Origin: Xylaria sp. FL1777
Lineage: Eukaryota; Ascomycota; Sordariomycetes; Xylariales; Xylariaceae
Direction: 5' to 3'
Assembly: GCA_022578965.1 (NCBI GenBank)
Contig: MU400534.1
Span: 62,001 to 126,000 of the forward strand
DNA: 64,000 nucleotides
Shown one piece after another: positions 1 to 11,267 of the stretch. The first letter of the stretch is position 1. Each line of letters starts with the position of its first letter. Below the pieces are notes generated by a model. It was not told the DNA's origin. It was given only the letters and a program-made list of their open reading frames with translations, and ran no database searches. A program made the translations under genes and the position numbers.

Positions 1-641
1 CTTTGGTCTGAATGGAAGTAGAGTAAAATGTCGAAATAATCGAGAAGAGAAGATGAGCATCAAGAAGGAAAAACTCAAAATGAGAAACGGGAGGGAAGGG
101 AGAGGAAAGGTCGGAATAGAGGAAAAGAGCGACGTGTCTCGGAATAAATCAGAGTTGCATTGGCTGAATTGAGTCACGAAGGTAGAGTCACAGAGTTAAC
201 TTGGAAGGTCAATTGGCTTTTGCCCTGAACAGAGTACATTTTAGGTGGGCCTCAAGATCCCAGCAGCCACCCTAGTCATTTTACCCCTCTATTTCTGACC
301 CAAACGGGCGGCGGAGGACAGAACACTAACCATTACCCAGCAACAAGCTACCCCGCCATTAGCGCGTTCCTTAGCTGATTTAAGCCCTAGTTATCGCGAG
401 AAAAAAAAACTTACTGGGCAAGGTTCTATGCAGAGACGGCAACAAAACATGTCAATAGAAGCTGTGTTAAACTCGACTTGTTAAATAGGTATAGACTTAT
501 TTCACTCCCTTTCTAACTACAAATGATCATAACGAAACCGCGGGACGAATAAATAATTAGAGGGCCACTGCTATTGTTATTATTGTTCTATCACATACAG
601 CATACGAACATCAAGCCGAGGAACGCTGCTTCTCTTGCGAA
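1..641. other. Intergenic region upstream of TRM61
   Basis: No supported reading frame. The first 200 bases are purine-rich on the plus strand (many GA/AAG runs), and the last 100 bases are AT-rich before the TRM61 start. It probably holds the TRM61 promoter and 5' leader. I see no clear TATA box. Confidence 0.5.
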
Positions 642-2159
642 ATGTCGACGACATCTCCATTCCTTGATCCGGGGCCATTAACCACCCCCGGCGCCCTTGC
701 GCTCGTTCACCTCTCGCGTGACAACGTCCTGCCCGTATACCTGAGCGAAGATAGCGGCACGGTCGATGGCTATACAGAGGGCCATGTCATCAACACCCGC
801 TTCGGATCGTTCCCACACTCGACACTCATTGGGCAGCCTTGGGGCTCACAAATCCGCGCTTCCGTTGTAGATACTGGCTCGAGGGGTAGGAAACGAAAGC
901 TCGCGAGTGTCGCCGATGCTGATGCAACCGGGAATGACACGGAAGCCGTCGCTTCTAGCACTAGCAATACGAAAGATGTCAAGACAGCCGCCACTGGTTT
1001 CATACATATTCTCCCCCCGACTCCTGAAATCTGGACCTCGAGCCTGCCTCACCGAACCCAGGTCGTCTATACTCCTGACTATAGCTACATCTTGCACCGT
1101 ATTCGCGCCCGTCCAGGGGCCCAGCTAATAGAAGCTGGCTCGGGAAGCGGGAGCTTCACACACGCCGCCACAAGGGCAGTCTACAACGGCTATCCCAAGG
1201 CTGCCAACGACAAGAAAGGGAAAGTCTGGAGCTTCGAGTTCAATCACGATCGCTTTCTAAAGATACAAGAAGAGATTCAGGATCATCGCCTAAACGGCCT
1301 TGTCCAGGTTACTAATCGAGATGTGTACAACGATGGCTTTCTCGTCAATGATCAAAGCCCTGAAGCAGAATGTATTTTCTTGGACGTCCCGGCACCCTGG
1401 CAAGCCCTACCTCACTTGTCCCGTAGGAAACCGACCCCTTCTCAGCTGGCTAGTGGTGGATTGGAGCCCTTAAAGGAGACATCATCTAGTTGGAAGTCCC
1501 CGTTACGTGCAGATCGAACAGTACATATATGTACATTTTCTCCTTGTATCGAACAAGTCACCAAAACCGTCGAGGTTATGCGTCGTTTAGGTTGGATGGA
1601 AATTGAAATGGTCGAAGTGACCCAAAGGAGGATAAACGTTCTGCGCGAAAAGGTGGGACTGAATATGCCTTTAGAACGAGGTACAAACCAGTCGCCTCGC
1701 AGTGTGATAGAAGCCGTAACGAGGTTAAAACAAATCGATGGCCGGTTTAAGGAGTTCTATAAGGGCAAACAGGACACTGATGTCAGCATGGAAGACATTG
1801 ATACCGAGAAGAACAACGAGGGCCAAAACAGCGATGTTGACAATATGGAGAAGAATACTACCTCGGGCGATTCAATAAAGCCTTGGATGGCTGGAAGACT
1901 AATCCACCGCACCGAGGCTGAGATTAAAACGCATACATCTTATCTTGTTTTTGCCCTCCTTCCCCAGGAATGGTCAGAAGAGCAAGAAGCTGCTGCGTTT
2001 GAGAAGTGGCCTTGTGGGAAAGAGAGTAAAGTCATCGGCAGTTTGGACAAGGAAGCTCGTAAGAAAGAGAAGCGTGAAATGCTGTGTGGAAATAAACAGA
2101 AGAAGACAACTCCTACGAAGGCCTCGGGGATTGCAGTAAAGAAAAGCAAAACGGAATGA
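642..2159 (+). CDS. TRM61: tRNA (adenine(58)-N1)-methyltransferase catalytic subunit (TRM61/GCD14-like)
   Basis: Single-exon gene, 505 residues. The family methylates N1 of A58 in the T-loop of tRNAs using S-adenosylmethionine, as the catalytic half of a nuclear heterotetramer with Trm6; in yeast it is needed for initiator tRNA-Met stability. Visible support: the fungal Trm61 block before the Rossmann fold (HILPPTPEIW, about 121-131, and YTPDYSYI, about 143-150), SAM-binding motif I EAGSGSGSFT at 164-173, and the acidic motif FLDVPAPW at about 246-253. Residues 78-115 form a charged, low-complexity insert with a basic KRK patch. An acidic insert near 380-415 and a lysine-rich C-terminus are typical of fungal members and suit nuclear location. 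The start follows a GCGAA context and gives the expected N-terminal barrel. No partner gene lies nearby. Confidence 0.93.
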   Translation: MSTTSPFLDPGPLTTPGALALVHLSRDNVLPVYLSEDSGTVDGYTEGHVINTRFGSFPHSTLIGQPWGSQIRASVVDTGSRGRKRKLASVADADATGNDTEAVASSTSNTKDVKTAATGFIHILPPTPEIWTSSLPHRTQVVYTPDYSYILHRIRARPGAQLIEAGSGSGSFTHAATRAVYNGYPKAANDKKGKVWSFEFNHDRFLKIQEEIQDHRLNGLVQVTNRDVYNDGFLVNDQSPEAECIFLDVPAPWQALPHLSRRKPTPSQLASGGLEPLKETSSSWKSPLRADRTVHICTFSPCIEQVTKTVEVMRRLGWMEIEMVEVTQRRINVLREKVGLNMPLERGTNQSPRSVIEAVTRLKQIDGRFKEFYKGKQDTDVSMEDIDTEKNNEGQNSDVDNMEKNTTSGDSIKPWMAGRLIHRTEAEIKTHTSYLVFALLPQEWSEEQEAAAFEKWPCGKESKVIGSLDKEARKKEKREMLCGNKQKKTTPTKASGIAVKKSKTE

Positions 2160-3003
2160 CTCGATCTTCATTTATGAGAAATAGAATTACATGATACCCG
2201 GTCGCATGTCGGGTCAATCAGTTGAATGTGAGATGCTGAGCGGCTGCCAGTTATTCAATTCATTCTTAGATCTCTCTATAATGCCGAATCAAGGTCACAG
2301 CTATTTGCAACTAAAGCCCAGCCTCGTTCCTCTATATATCATCTTGGCCTTCGCAATGGGGGTTTTCATCAGTTCGCTTTGTCAGAGTTCAATTTCGACG
2401 TCTGTGCTGGGGCCCGACTTGGATATCAGGTCCATACCATGCAAAAATTATTGATCAGCACACAAAAATCCTCAATTCGATGAGTATTCCCCCCTCCTTT
2501 TTAAGAGAGATAACTACCAAGTGTGATAAAAAGAGCGGGAAGAAGGGGGCTTCCGTAACACTCTTGCGTCTTGAGTAGAGCTGTCAGTGTAACCATAGGA
2601 CTCAGTCGGGCTACAGCTCAGCCCTGAACCAAAATCGTGGCGCGCTTGTATGATACTCAAAGAGGTTAATGTATGTAATCATATATAACATATTACACCC
2701 GCACTAACATTGTTCTAGGAATTCTAACCTAGCCTACGTAGTATACGTGTAACCAATTGCTATGCTGCTAATACGTACGGTAGGTATAATATGTTATCAT
2801 ATATAATCAACTTTAATAACCCATACAGTAATATTAGCGAAGGCATATTTGACGTCGATTAGCCTTACAGGCTGCAAGGTTGACTCGCATACCTAAGTAG
2901 TTTTCTATTCAGCTCTCCCACTACCTCAGAACGGCGCATTGAGTCTTGCTCTCGTCAGTCAAAACATTCTAGACAACTCTCATCCGTCTCACTACCGCCT
3001 ATA
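2160..3003. other. Intergenic region, AT-rich
   Basis: No supported gene. It holds the TRM61 3' end and the promoter of the next gene. Around 2650-2830 there are several ATATATAA/TAATATGTTAT tracts and near-repeats of the form catatataacata and tatcatatataatc. A plus-strand frame at 2191-2454 has no recognisable content and looks like chance. Confidence 0.5.
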
Positions 3004-5634
3004 ATGGAGGCCCTTGTCGCTGTTGGACTTGCTTCTAACGTTGTCCAGTTCGTCGATTTCACCTCTAAGCTCATACACGCGTACAGTAGACTGCGACATG
3101 GCGCGGCCCAGTCCGAATATGAATACCACCGTACCATTACGAATCATCTTTTGCCAATCGTTGACAAAGTCAAATCGTCGGCCCAATGCATAGCGCAGTC
3201 CTCAACTGCACTTACGCCAGAGCAGAAGGTAAAGCTTCGAATTCACAATCGTCATTGATGAGCCAAGTTTTACTAAGGATGCATATAAGGCGCTCCAACT
3301 AATAGCCGACGGATGCTGTGAACTCGCCGACAAGCTCATCGAACGCCTCGATGCCTACATTGTGCAATATGGAAAAGACGGCGCAAGGGCCCTACTTCCA
3401 CGAGCGAAGATCGCGTTCAAAATACTGTGGGAAAAATCAGAGGTTGACGAGATGATCAAGCAGCTCGAACGCTTCAGTAAAGCGCTGCACCTCCACCTAA
3501 CACTTGAGGTTTATCAAACGCAGAAGAGTCAAGCCTTACAGCTAGCCAAAGATGATGATGTCAAGGCTGTCTTGAGCAGAACCTCCCAACTTGAGTCGTC
3601 CTTAGAGAACTTAAGACTAGGTATCGATGAGACGGAAAACAATGTCCTTCGTGCGGTTTGTGATCTCGCAGTCGATAATTCCAAGTTGCACGCTCGTGCA
3701 TCACGGGAGAGCGTCTTCAATCAAACTGTTCTTTCTACTAGCATGGATAACCTTAGACAGGTGGTGCAAACATCACATGTCGAATCCATGAACTCCCTAG
3801 CACAAGTTGCAGTAGAGAATTCTCGGTTCTTCGCTTCTATGACTACGGAAAGAGAATCGTTAGAGCAAGTCATTGGGAATGTTCTCCGACCACTGATGGA
3901 GGAGTATAAGGATTCGCTTCTCCAAGAGACCCGAAAAGAGTTTCGAGGTACAGCCAGGGCTCATATGGAAGAGCTGCTTGCCGTCCTCACGCAGAATATA
4001 GACCTATCGGACTTTTCGCAGAATAGCAAATACGATAAACAGCCATATTATCGGACTGCGAGGAGTCATGATACGACAAGCCAGATACAAGCCTACGGAG
4101 ACAATAACGAAGATGAAACCCGAAAAAATCGAGACTTCAAATCTAATCTCGCCTTGATATACCAGAAAACGTATTTGAAAGAGACGCAAATAGGCAAATT
4201 TTGGTTGTTGATCACGCAAACAGTTCAATTCCAACCTAATCAACCTCCATTAGCAGTGTATAACCTCGAAGCACACTTTATGCCATTCATGCATTGGCTA
4301 TCGACGAGCTACTCAATCATGTACCGGAAGACCGACGACGGCAGGGGACCTCCAACCTTCGGTTTCCAATTTCCGGTGTATCGCATTCTTGACTATGACC
4401 ACGAGGCTGTGGATGCTATCTTGCAAGGCGATATTAGTGCCATACAAGAAATGCTTTCTGAGAAACGCATATTCCCCTCTGATCGAACTGACAATGGAAT
4501 GACTCTTCTTCATGTAAGTTTCAAGACGCACCATGTAACAGGAGCAGCGCTCATGAAGAACAGTGGGCTGCACATTGTAATCAGGTGGAGATTTCAAGAG
4601 CATTAATTCTAAGCGGTGCCGATGTCAATGCACAGGATGTGTAAGTAATTCGACACTTGACCCTAAGAAGTATATATAGTCTAACAGCCGACAGTTGTGA
4701 ATGGACGCCTATAGCGTACGCTCTTCTGCCCCTCAACTTCTCAACAGCAAACCAAAGAAATAACTCATTTTACTACTTTCGTAGTTTATCTTCTATGAAA
4801 ATGGACAGCATTTGGCTTCATGACACGTTTGCGCCCTTCTGTATGTACTTCTTATGTCTAGAAACATTTGCTCTGGAAACTTTGAGCGTCACTATCCCCA
4901 GTTGGTTGCGTGCCTGCCGAGCCTCGGAGGTTGACTTGAGTCTTCTTTCAAGACCTGATGGCAGCTTCATTGTAGATTTACTTGAAGATTATATCGAACT
5001 CCTTAAGCCTATCAAATGGGGTGGTAGGACCGTAATATCATGGTCCCCGAAAGACTCGCTTTTTGTAGAGAGCGGTACGCTGCCATTCGATTCCAGAGGG
5101 TATGAAATACACGTACATATCCTCGATGCCACTCTTCACCAGACCCCTGGTTACGAGGCATTAGAACGCGACGGAGGGATCCCGGTCGCCCGTTATGCTG
5201 CATCGCTTTGCTGGCGCCTCGGCGGGGAATCGTATTCCAACTGCAGTGGTATCCCCGCCGATAACAGTTACTCCCCCGAAGATTTCGTCATCTATCGCGG
5301 CTATTATGTAGAGCGGAATGTGGCTCTCAAGTGCCTGCAACTCGTTGAACGAGTTATATCTACCGGGATCAAACGACGGCCCGATTGTATTTTTGATTCT
5401 TTCTACGGGCGCAGAATCTATGACTATTTTGAGTTTGTTGGATACAGAAGTCTCTGGGACCAGATCCTAGAAGAGCACGGAATAGATCCTGACTGGGCCT
5501 GGCATGAAAGTGAGAGGCGGAAGCGCGTGGTAACCGGAGATACATCCGCTCACGAGGTCAGCATCGGGGTCGATGTTTCCCAGATAACGAATGTCACCAA
5601 GCGGAAAGCATTCATCTCCAGGGAGGGAGACTGA
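3004..5634 (+). CDS. STAND-type N-terminal domain protein with coiled coil and ankyrin-like repeats
   Basis: Four exons: 3004-3228, 3290-4513, 4585-4640 and 4695-5634, giving 814 residues. All junctions are GT-AG and keep frame; intron 1 has a TACTAAG branch site. The N-terminus (MEALVAVGLASNVVQFVDF) is the hallmark of the helical domain that starts many fungal NACHT/NB-ARC and ankyrin proteins (SesA/Helo-like class). Residues about 110-320 are charged and heptad-like, probably coiled coil. From about 440 the protein has ankyrin-like pieces: DAILQGDISAIQEML, then a DNGMTLLH element joined across intron 2 to ALILSGADVNAQD. I find no P-loop or Walker B motif, so it is not a complete STAND NTPase. 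The C-terminal 300 residues are not recognised. In this class the N-domain often signals in fungal self/non-self or stress responses; that role is inference here. Confidence 0.75.
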
Positions 5635-6356
5635 GGGGCGGGATCGACGGCGTCACGTATTCCTGCTCCTATAATAAGTCACTTGTTGGCCGTCGAGGTA
5701 ATTCAGGTGCGTATGACCCCAGGCGCTGCACAGGAATTCAGCCTAGGAAACAGAAGTATGTGTAAGGATACCCAATTCGAAGACTATACGGTTTTACCTT
5801 TATATGGAATAGAGATGTGTTTATGGAATTTCCCTCTCCTAATCCTAATCCCTTTGAGCTCTTATATCGACCATTCCATGTCTGCAGGCGCAGAATAGAG
5901 AAGGGGTCTTGCCCATCATCTTATCCCATCCACATAAGTCTCGCCAATGCTGAGCCGTCCCTTTGTGTTCATTCCATCGTCATCACTACGAGATGAGCTA
6001 GTCATGCCTAAGTTTTCATATATTGCCGTACAAATACCTTTCCCTAGATACAATCACTCAGTTGATCGGCTCAATTACGTAGTTGAGAGCATATGCAGAA
6101 TGAATTGAGTTACAATAAGGTCTGCAATGATAGATCTCTTCGTTCTATCACCCACTCTCCTACTACACACACAACAAATATAGCATTAGCCTATCTCAAG
6201 GAGGAAAACGGATACTTTTAGTCATTGGAAATCGTAATTAAGATCTGGCCATCCATCTATGCAACGGCCTAACGCCATATATTATGCACCATATAACGCC
6301 AAAACCGCAATACTCGCCACGAAAACCCTGTGATCAAAAGTCTCCTAACAGGTACA
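5635..6356. other. Intergenic region between convergent genes
   Basis: It holds the 3' ends of two genes that point at each other. No supported coding region; the frame at 5683-5898 has no recognisable features. Confidence 0.5.
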
Positions 6357-8223
6357 TCATGCAGTTGGTTGTCTCTCAGCAGCAGCAAAGACGCTCGCCG
6401 TCTCCAGGTCGACTTTGCGATCGATAGACGCAGAGTCGCTGGGTTCGATAACACCGGCCATGCGCGCCTCCGTCTCCTCAACGGCTTCGGCCGCCCCATT
6501 TTCCTTGTCACCTTTCTTCTTCGCCTTCCCTTCAATGGCCACGTCCTCGCCCATCCCGACGATATCGATCCATCTCCACGCCTGCACCAGCTCGTCCGTC
6601 GTCGCCGCATCATCCTCCCGTATCGCATTCCCTTCACGCTCAAGGATCGTCGCGTCATCCGCGCATACCTCGCCTGTACGTAGCGAGGCCGTCTCGCCGC
6701 CTGATGCATTCCCTTTTGCATCCTTGGCCCTGTTGTCGACTAGGTCCACGCCCCGCGTCCCGGCAACCGAGATGCCATTGGTGCGCAAGACCTGTAATAG
6801 CGCCCGCAGATTGAGCCGTAGGACGCGACCGGGTGCCGCGGATCCGAGCACCTTGCGCGTGATCCAGGGAAATAGGAGGGCGAAATCCGACTGGCTGAGG
6901 TGTGCGGATCGCTTCACGTAGAAGAAGTGCGGCGTCGTGGTATCGGTGGGCGGCGCGACGACGTGTGCGGAGGGTTCCGGCGATAGCACGCGAGCTGTCA
7001 TGTGTAGGTGTTCTCGCCACTTGAAGAAGTCCTGGGACTCGATGGCTAGTACGGCGTTACCACCGGGAGCTTTTGAGGAGGAGGATGAATTAGAGGCCGC
7101 GTAGGCGGGTAAGGGGAGATTGAAAAGTGGCTTGGTGCTCTTCGCTAGAAGCGGGAAACACCACATATCCAGCAGAACCGTGACGTTCTGTGCAGTGACC
7201 TGTCTACAGATGGAAGATTCCCAGTTTGGCGTGTAAAGGAGTGTCTCCATTGCCTCGAGCTCCGGCCGTCCTGCGTAGAAGACTGATTTGAGGAACTGGA
7301 CAATGCTCGCGGCCCCGAAGCTGTGTCCCGCAAAGATTATGGCCCCAGGATCATGTACGTGTAGTAGGTTTGAAAAAAAGTCAAGTGTCGGTGTGTTTTT
7401 GCTCAAATTCGTCAGTTTCCCACCTTCATCTATGTTGAGGATAGCCTCGTGTAGTAGTCCCAGCTCCCAGAGCCGAATCTGCAATTGCGCGTTCCTCAAC
7501 TCGTGCACCTCGTCAGTCGCATTGTGTGAGATCTTGCTATAGGGAATCATGCGCCTCGTGTTCCGTGCGAAGAACCGGTTCTGCTGGTACGGTATCCGTA
7601 CAACTGAGGCTATGGCACTGCCATCTCGGTGTTCTGGGCAAACGACTACAACTCCGTGAGAAGCGAGCGATCCCGAAATCTGCGAGTACGCATTCCGACT
7701 ACCACCGAGGCCGTGCGAGAATATCATTGTCGGCCACCGGCTGTTTGGGGTCTCTGGCTTGAGAATTGGCGCATTTTCGAGCACGGGGATAGTCGTATAA
7801 TGGAGGTGTCTTGGGATAAACCTGAAGGTACGCAATAATTCAGTAAACGGATGTTTCTTCATTACGGCCGTTACGTCGGCTTTTGAGAAGAACTTACGAA
7901 GCAGCCTCGGCAAGCAAAGCTCCGACACCCAGGAATTTGATATACGCAGAAAGATAATCCCGCTGGGGTGCTGGCAGCCAAGCTATCCGCTTGCCAGTAG
8001 CGCTGGATTCGCAGGGGTAGAAAATACGAAACTGAATCGTCTCGATCCCGGTTGCATTATCAGGTGCTGGCGCAGGGGATTCCAGTTCACAGACTGGGAT
8101 CTCGACATCGACGGTACCGACTTTATACGGTCCTGTAAACTCGGGGAAGCGCGGAACAGGGCTCAACTTCGACAGAATAGAGCCCCATCTATCAGAAGAT
8201 TCTCCTTCGGGTGTTTGCGTCAT
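6357..8223 (-). CDS. Platelet-activating factor acetylhydrolase-like lipase (PAF-AH II family)
   Basis: Two exons, 8223-7898 and 7821-6357, with a 76-nt GTAAGT/TTCAG intron, giving 596 residues. The family hydrolyses short or oxidised sn-2 acyl chains of phospholipids through an alpha/beta-hydrolase Ser-Asp-His triad. Visible elements: the oxyanion block FSHGLGG (about 143-149), nucleophile elbow GHSFGAAS with Ser at about 276, a candidate Asp in VLLDMW (about 327), and the motif SAHLSQSDF with His at about 416, all in the usual order. Exon 1 carries the N-terminal strand region with VDVEIPV and FRIFYPC. No convincing signal peptide or membrane segment is seen, so it is probably intracellular. 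The last 130 residues are acidic/basic low complexity and longer than the family core. Confidence 0.88.
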
Positions 8224-9454
8224 TGCTGCTGTTGTTGTTTTTAATCGAAGCCTGTTCCAACGGTGAATACAACACCTCTTCTGCTATACCGTCCGAAGAC
8301 TGGGCGGATTGGATTCGGAAGATCACACCTCCGCCCAGGGGCCAAACAACATGTATAGATGTGAATTTCCACGACTATTATATTGACTTATTTTCCCATA
8401 GCAATGCTGTTCTGGCGTAAGCTAAGGGCACTAGTAGTCATCAATTTATTATCGGAGTTGATAGTAGGTGATTATGGTTCAGAGTCTTAGTTTTTGCGTC
8501 TTGAGTTAGGATGGGGAGAAAAATAAACCAAAAAAATCTATTGGGTCTTCTTTAAGAAACTACTATAGAATACAATTTTAGATGGATTTTTTAAATTCTG
8601 CAAACGCCAAGGTACCAAGCACATAGAGACACAGGAAATTGCGGTAGATACCGTATATTTTGATCCAGATATCGGTAGCTATTTTTTTGGGGACCTGGAT
8701 GAAAACTACGCAGTAAGAACGGTGAGAGATTTGCCAATCGGAAGTCTGCCCTGCCTTAGCCCCATGTCATTTAGCTGGGTCTGTTCGTCATTCCCGTCCT
8801 GGTTCATCATTTGACGGTGTAGTGTACTGTGGTAAGCGTAGGATTCGAATACTGGTAGTAGATTAGCTACCCCTCGAGATCAACAAGACTGGGGAAACGG
8901 TTATTGATTATACAAGATAACCTAAAAGCAAGGGATATCACTGTCGAACTTTACGGTAAGCTATTTTATACTGTGTACTACGGCATGATATATCCAAGTA
9001 AGGACAAAGGAAGAATAAAAGGACGATTTAAGCAAAAGTCAATGCCCCACGCCCGAACGGGATTGCGTCACAGTGCATTCGCATGTGAAAATAATCCCAC
9101 TATATGTACTTACACCTCCTCCGGGATGTTGAATGTTAGCTTAATACATGGCTCTGTATTATGCCGGATCCAGGCTAGGTTTTCGCAGGAAGCCCTGCCA
9201 GGTCCTATGGAGCAACACCCCGGGTAAACCCTTGTTTTTTGTACTGGGCTAACATTTAAAACCCCAGAAGTGTAAGATAACGGTACTGTATTCATGACGT
9301 ACACTAATTAGGTAAGGAAAATTGCAGTTAATTCTCCCAATATGAAGTTTCTAGATCTCGCTTGATATACTTACAAAAGGGTATACAGATCCAATTAATT
9401 CAGACGTCTGGTGGACGAATCCTCATTCATTCATCAACATCCATCAACTACACT
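8224..9454. other. Intergenic region
   Basis: 1.2 kb between two minus-strand genes. It should hold the promoter of the PAF-AH-like gene near 8224-8500 and the 3' end of the aminopeptidase. A plus-strand frame at 8904-9227 and others show no protein features. No RNA gene is recognised. Confidence 0.45.
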
Positions 9455-11267
9455 CTATTGCCACTCAGCATCGACTTGCTCCCATTTATCTAGGAACGCC
9501 TTGAAGAACTTAACACCCAGGCCAGGGTCTAGTGCTCCACAAGTGGCACGGATCGAGTGCATGGATAACTGCGGCATGCCTGCGTCGGCAGCTCGGACGC
9601 CTAGCGCAGAGCTTATAGTTGGACCAACTGTGCCGCCGCTCCTCGAATCGTTTCGTATCTGGAAGACTTGAGGTGTGCAACCGCTGAGCTCGCAAACCCG
9701 TGTAAGAATTGCGGTAGACACCGAATCCGTGGTCATATGTCCATTACTGTCAGCACATATACATATTCCCACATTCAGGCGTGGTGCGTGGTCTTCTAGA
9801 TAACGAGAGAGGAAATTAGGGTTGACGGCGTGAGTGACATCGGCCGAGACGAGGAACGAGTTGGCGTAAGTCTGGCCAACAACACCAGGGCCGAATGTCT
9901 TCTCCGTGCCGCATAATGATTCCACGGTGCGCTCGATCACTGAAGGCAAGAAGTTGCCTTTCGCACCTTGACGGAGTAAGGAGCCGATCTCCTCGTCATC
10001 AAAGAGGGCAACCATCTTGATCGTTCCATCATCTTCTTTCTGGTCGGACGCTAGCAGGCCGTGGAACGCTGCCCAACTGCAAAGCTTGTCATCGATTCGG
10101 CCAGCAAAGATAAATTCCTTATCCATACCACCAACAGTGGCGGGCTGTAGGTCAAACAGCTCTAGTTCCCAATTTACGATTTGTGAGTAGTCATTAATCC
10201 CAAGCTCTTTTGAGACCAGTTGCACAAGCTTCGGGGGTTGGGTGGATACGAACGATCCAACGGGACCCAGAGGCTCGGAGGGCTTCGAATTGGCGGAGCC
10301 GGGACTCGGACCGTCAAGTCCAATAATAGGTACTGCTTGAGTTTCCTTGTTGTTTTGTCCCATCATCCCAACTCCGAAGTGAGGAGCTAAGGTCGGTATC
10401 CGAGCAACTATTTTCAGTTAGTACGTGGCCATGAATGCTTGATAGAGCAGTGCTTACTTGGCCAATCCAACTTGACCAATTTGCTTGTGGTCTTGCCGGA
10501 CTCGTCCCGGACGATGACTCTGCCTCCAATACTAAGATCTCTGTCCCACCATGTCTCATTCAAAGCACCCGCATATTGGGCCACACCCAGCTGGACGTAG
10601 CCGGCAGTGGTGGTCTTTTTGCTCACAGGCTTCACCTTGGCAGTGAGTGCATCGATGTGACCAGCGATTATGGCAACTCCATTCCCAGGCTTGTAAGCTT
10701 TACCGACGGTGAAAGCAATCGTGGAACTGCCGTTTCGAGTAGCGAAGTATTTGCCGCCGGCCTCGATCTTCCCGGTCCAGTCTTCACGAGGAGGGAGCTA
10801 TGCATATATAGTCAGCGCACGACCGAGCCACTACACTATGCGATAGCACCAACCTCCTTGTAACCAAGCGATATCATCTTCGTCTTGAGGTAGTCCACTG
10901 TGTGGAAGATTGTGGGATTGTCCCTCAAGAAGTTACAAAACGGCCCGGTGAAGGCTTCGGGCTTGGAGTCCATGACGGCACAAGCAGAGCACGAGCTTCG
11001 GTTGTTGGTCAGCTCTAGAGGGAGCGAATCGGCACAAGCGTCCGGTAGGTCCCGGTAGCAGGAGTCGCACAACTTGACGTCGCGCCGCGCTTTCAGTTCG
11101 CCGATAATTATGGCCTTCTCGGCCTCGGTCATAGTCGTTCTCGTTTCGAATTCGGCCGGGTTCGCGAAGCTAGATAGCCGTGAGGTGGCCGAGGCTGAGG
11201 AAGCGGCCATTCGTAGAGACATGTTGGAGCTACGTTGACGCAGAAACTCAGGGGTGTGTCGGACCAT
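9455..11267 (-). CDS. Aspartyl aminopeptidase, M18 family
   Basis: Three exons, 11267-10854, 10797-10458 and 10407-9455, giving 568 residues. Introns are 56 and 50 nt; the second has a perfect TACTAAC branch. M18 enzymes are dodecameric zinc aminopeptidases that remove N-terminal Asp/Glu; fungal members act in vacuole or cytosol. Metal and catalytic elements: AGHIDA (His about 185), GRIDD (Asp about 357), DDEEIGS (Glu 390/391) and SADVTHAVN (Asp about 441, His about 444), then the C-terminal MHSIR block. The first about 100 residues precede the usual core start near EAFTGPFCNFL and contain two CxxC pairs (67/70 and 93/96) plus Cys78. Later starts at Met16, Met20 or Met46 are possible; Met46 would still keep the cysteines. 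Confidence 0.92.

Noticed and set aside
2191..2454. 87-codon frame after TRM61
   Set aside because: It lies in the probable TRM61 3' region and shows no domain, splice sites or coherent composition.
6269..7020. Long overlapping frames on both strands over the 3' half of the PAF-AH-like gene
   Set aside because: GC-rich third positions make open frames in all phases; only the frame with GHSFG and SAHLSQSDF is meaningful.
8840..8870. GGATTCGAATAC resembles a tRNA T-loop
   Set aside because: The flanking bases do not form a T-stem, and no acceptor or anticodon arm could be placed around it.
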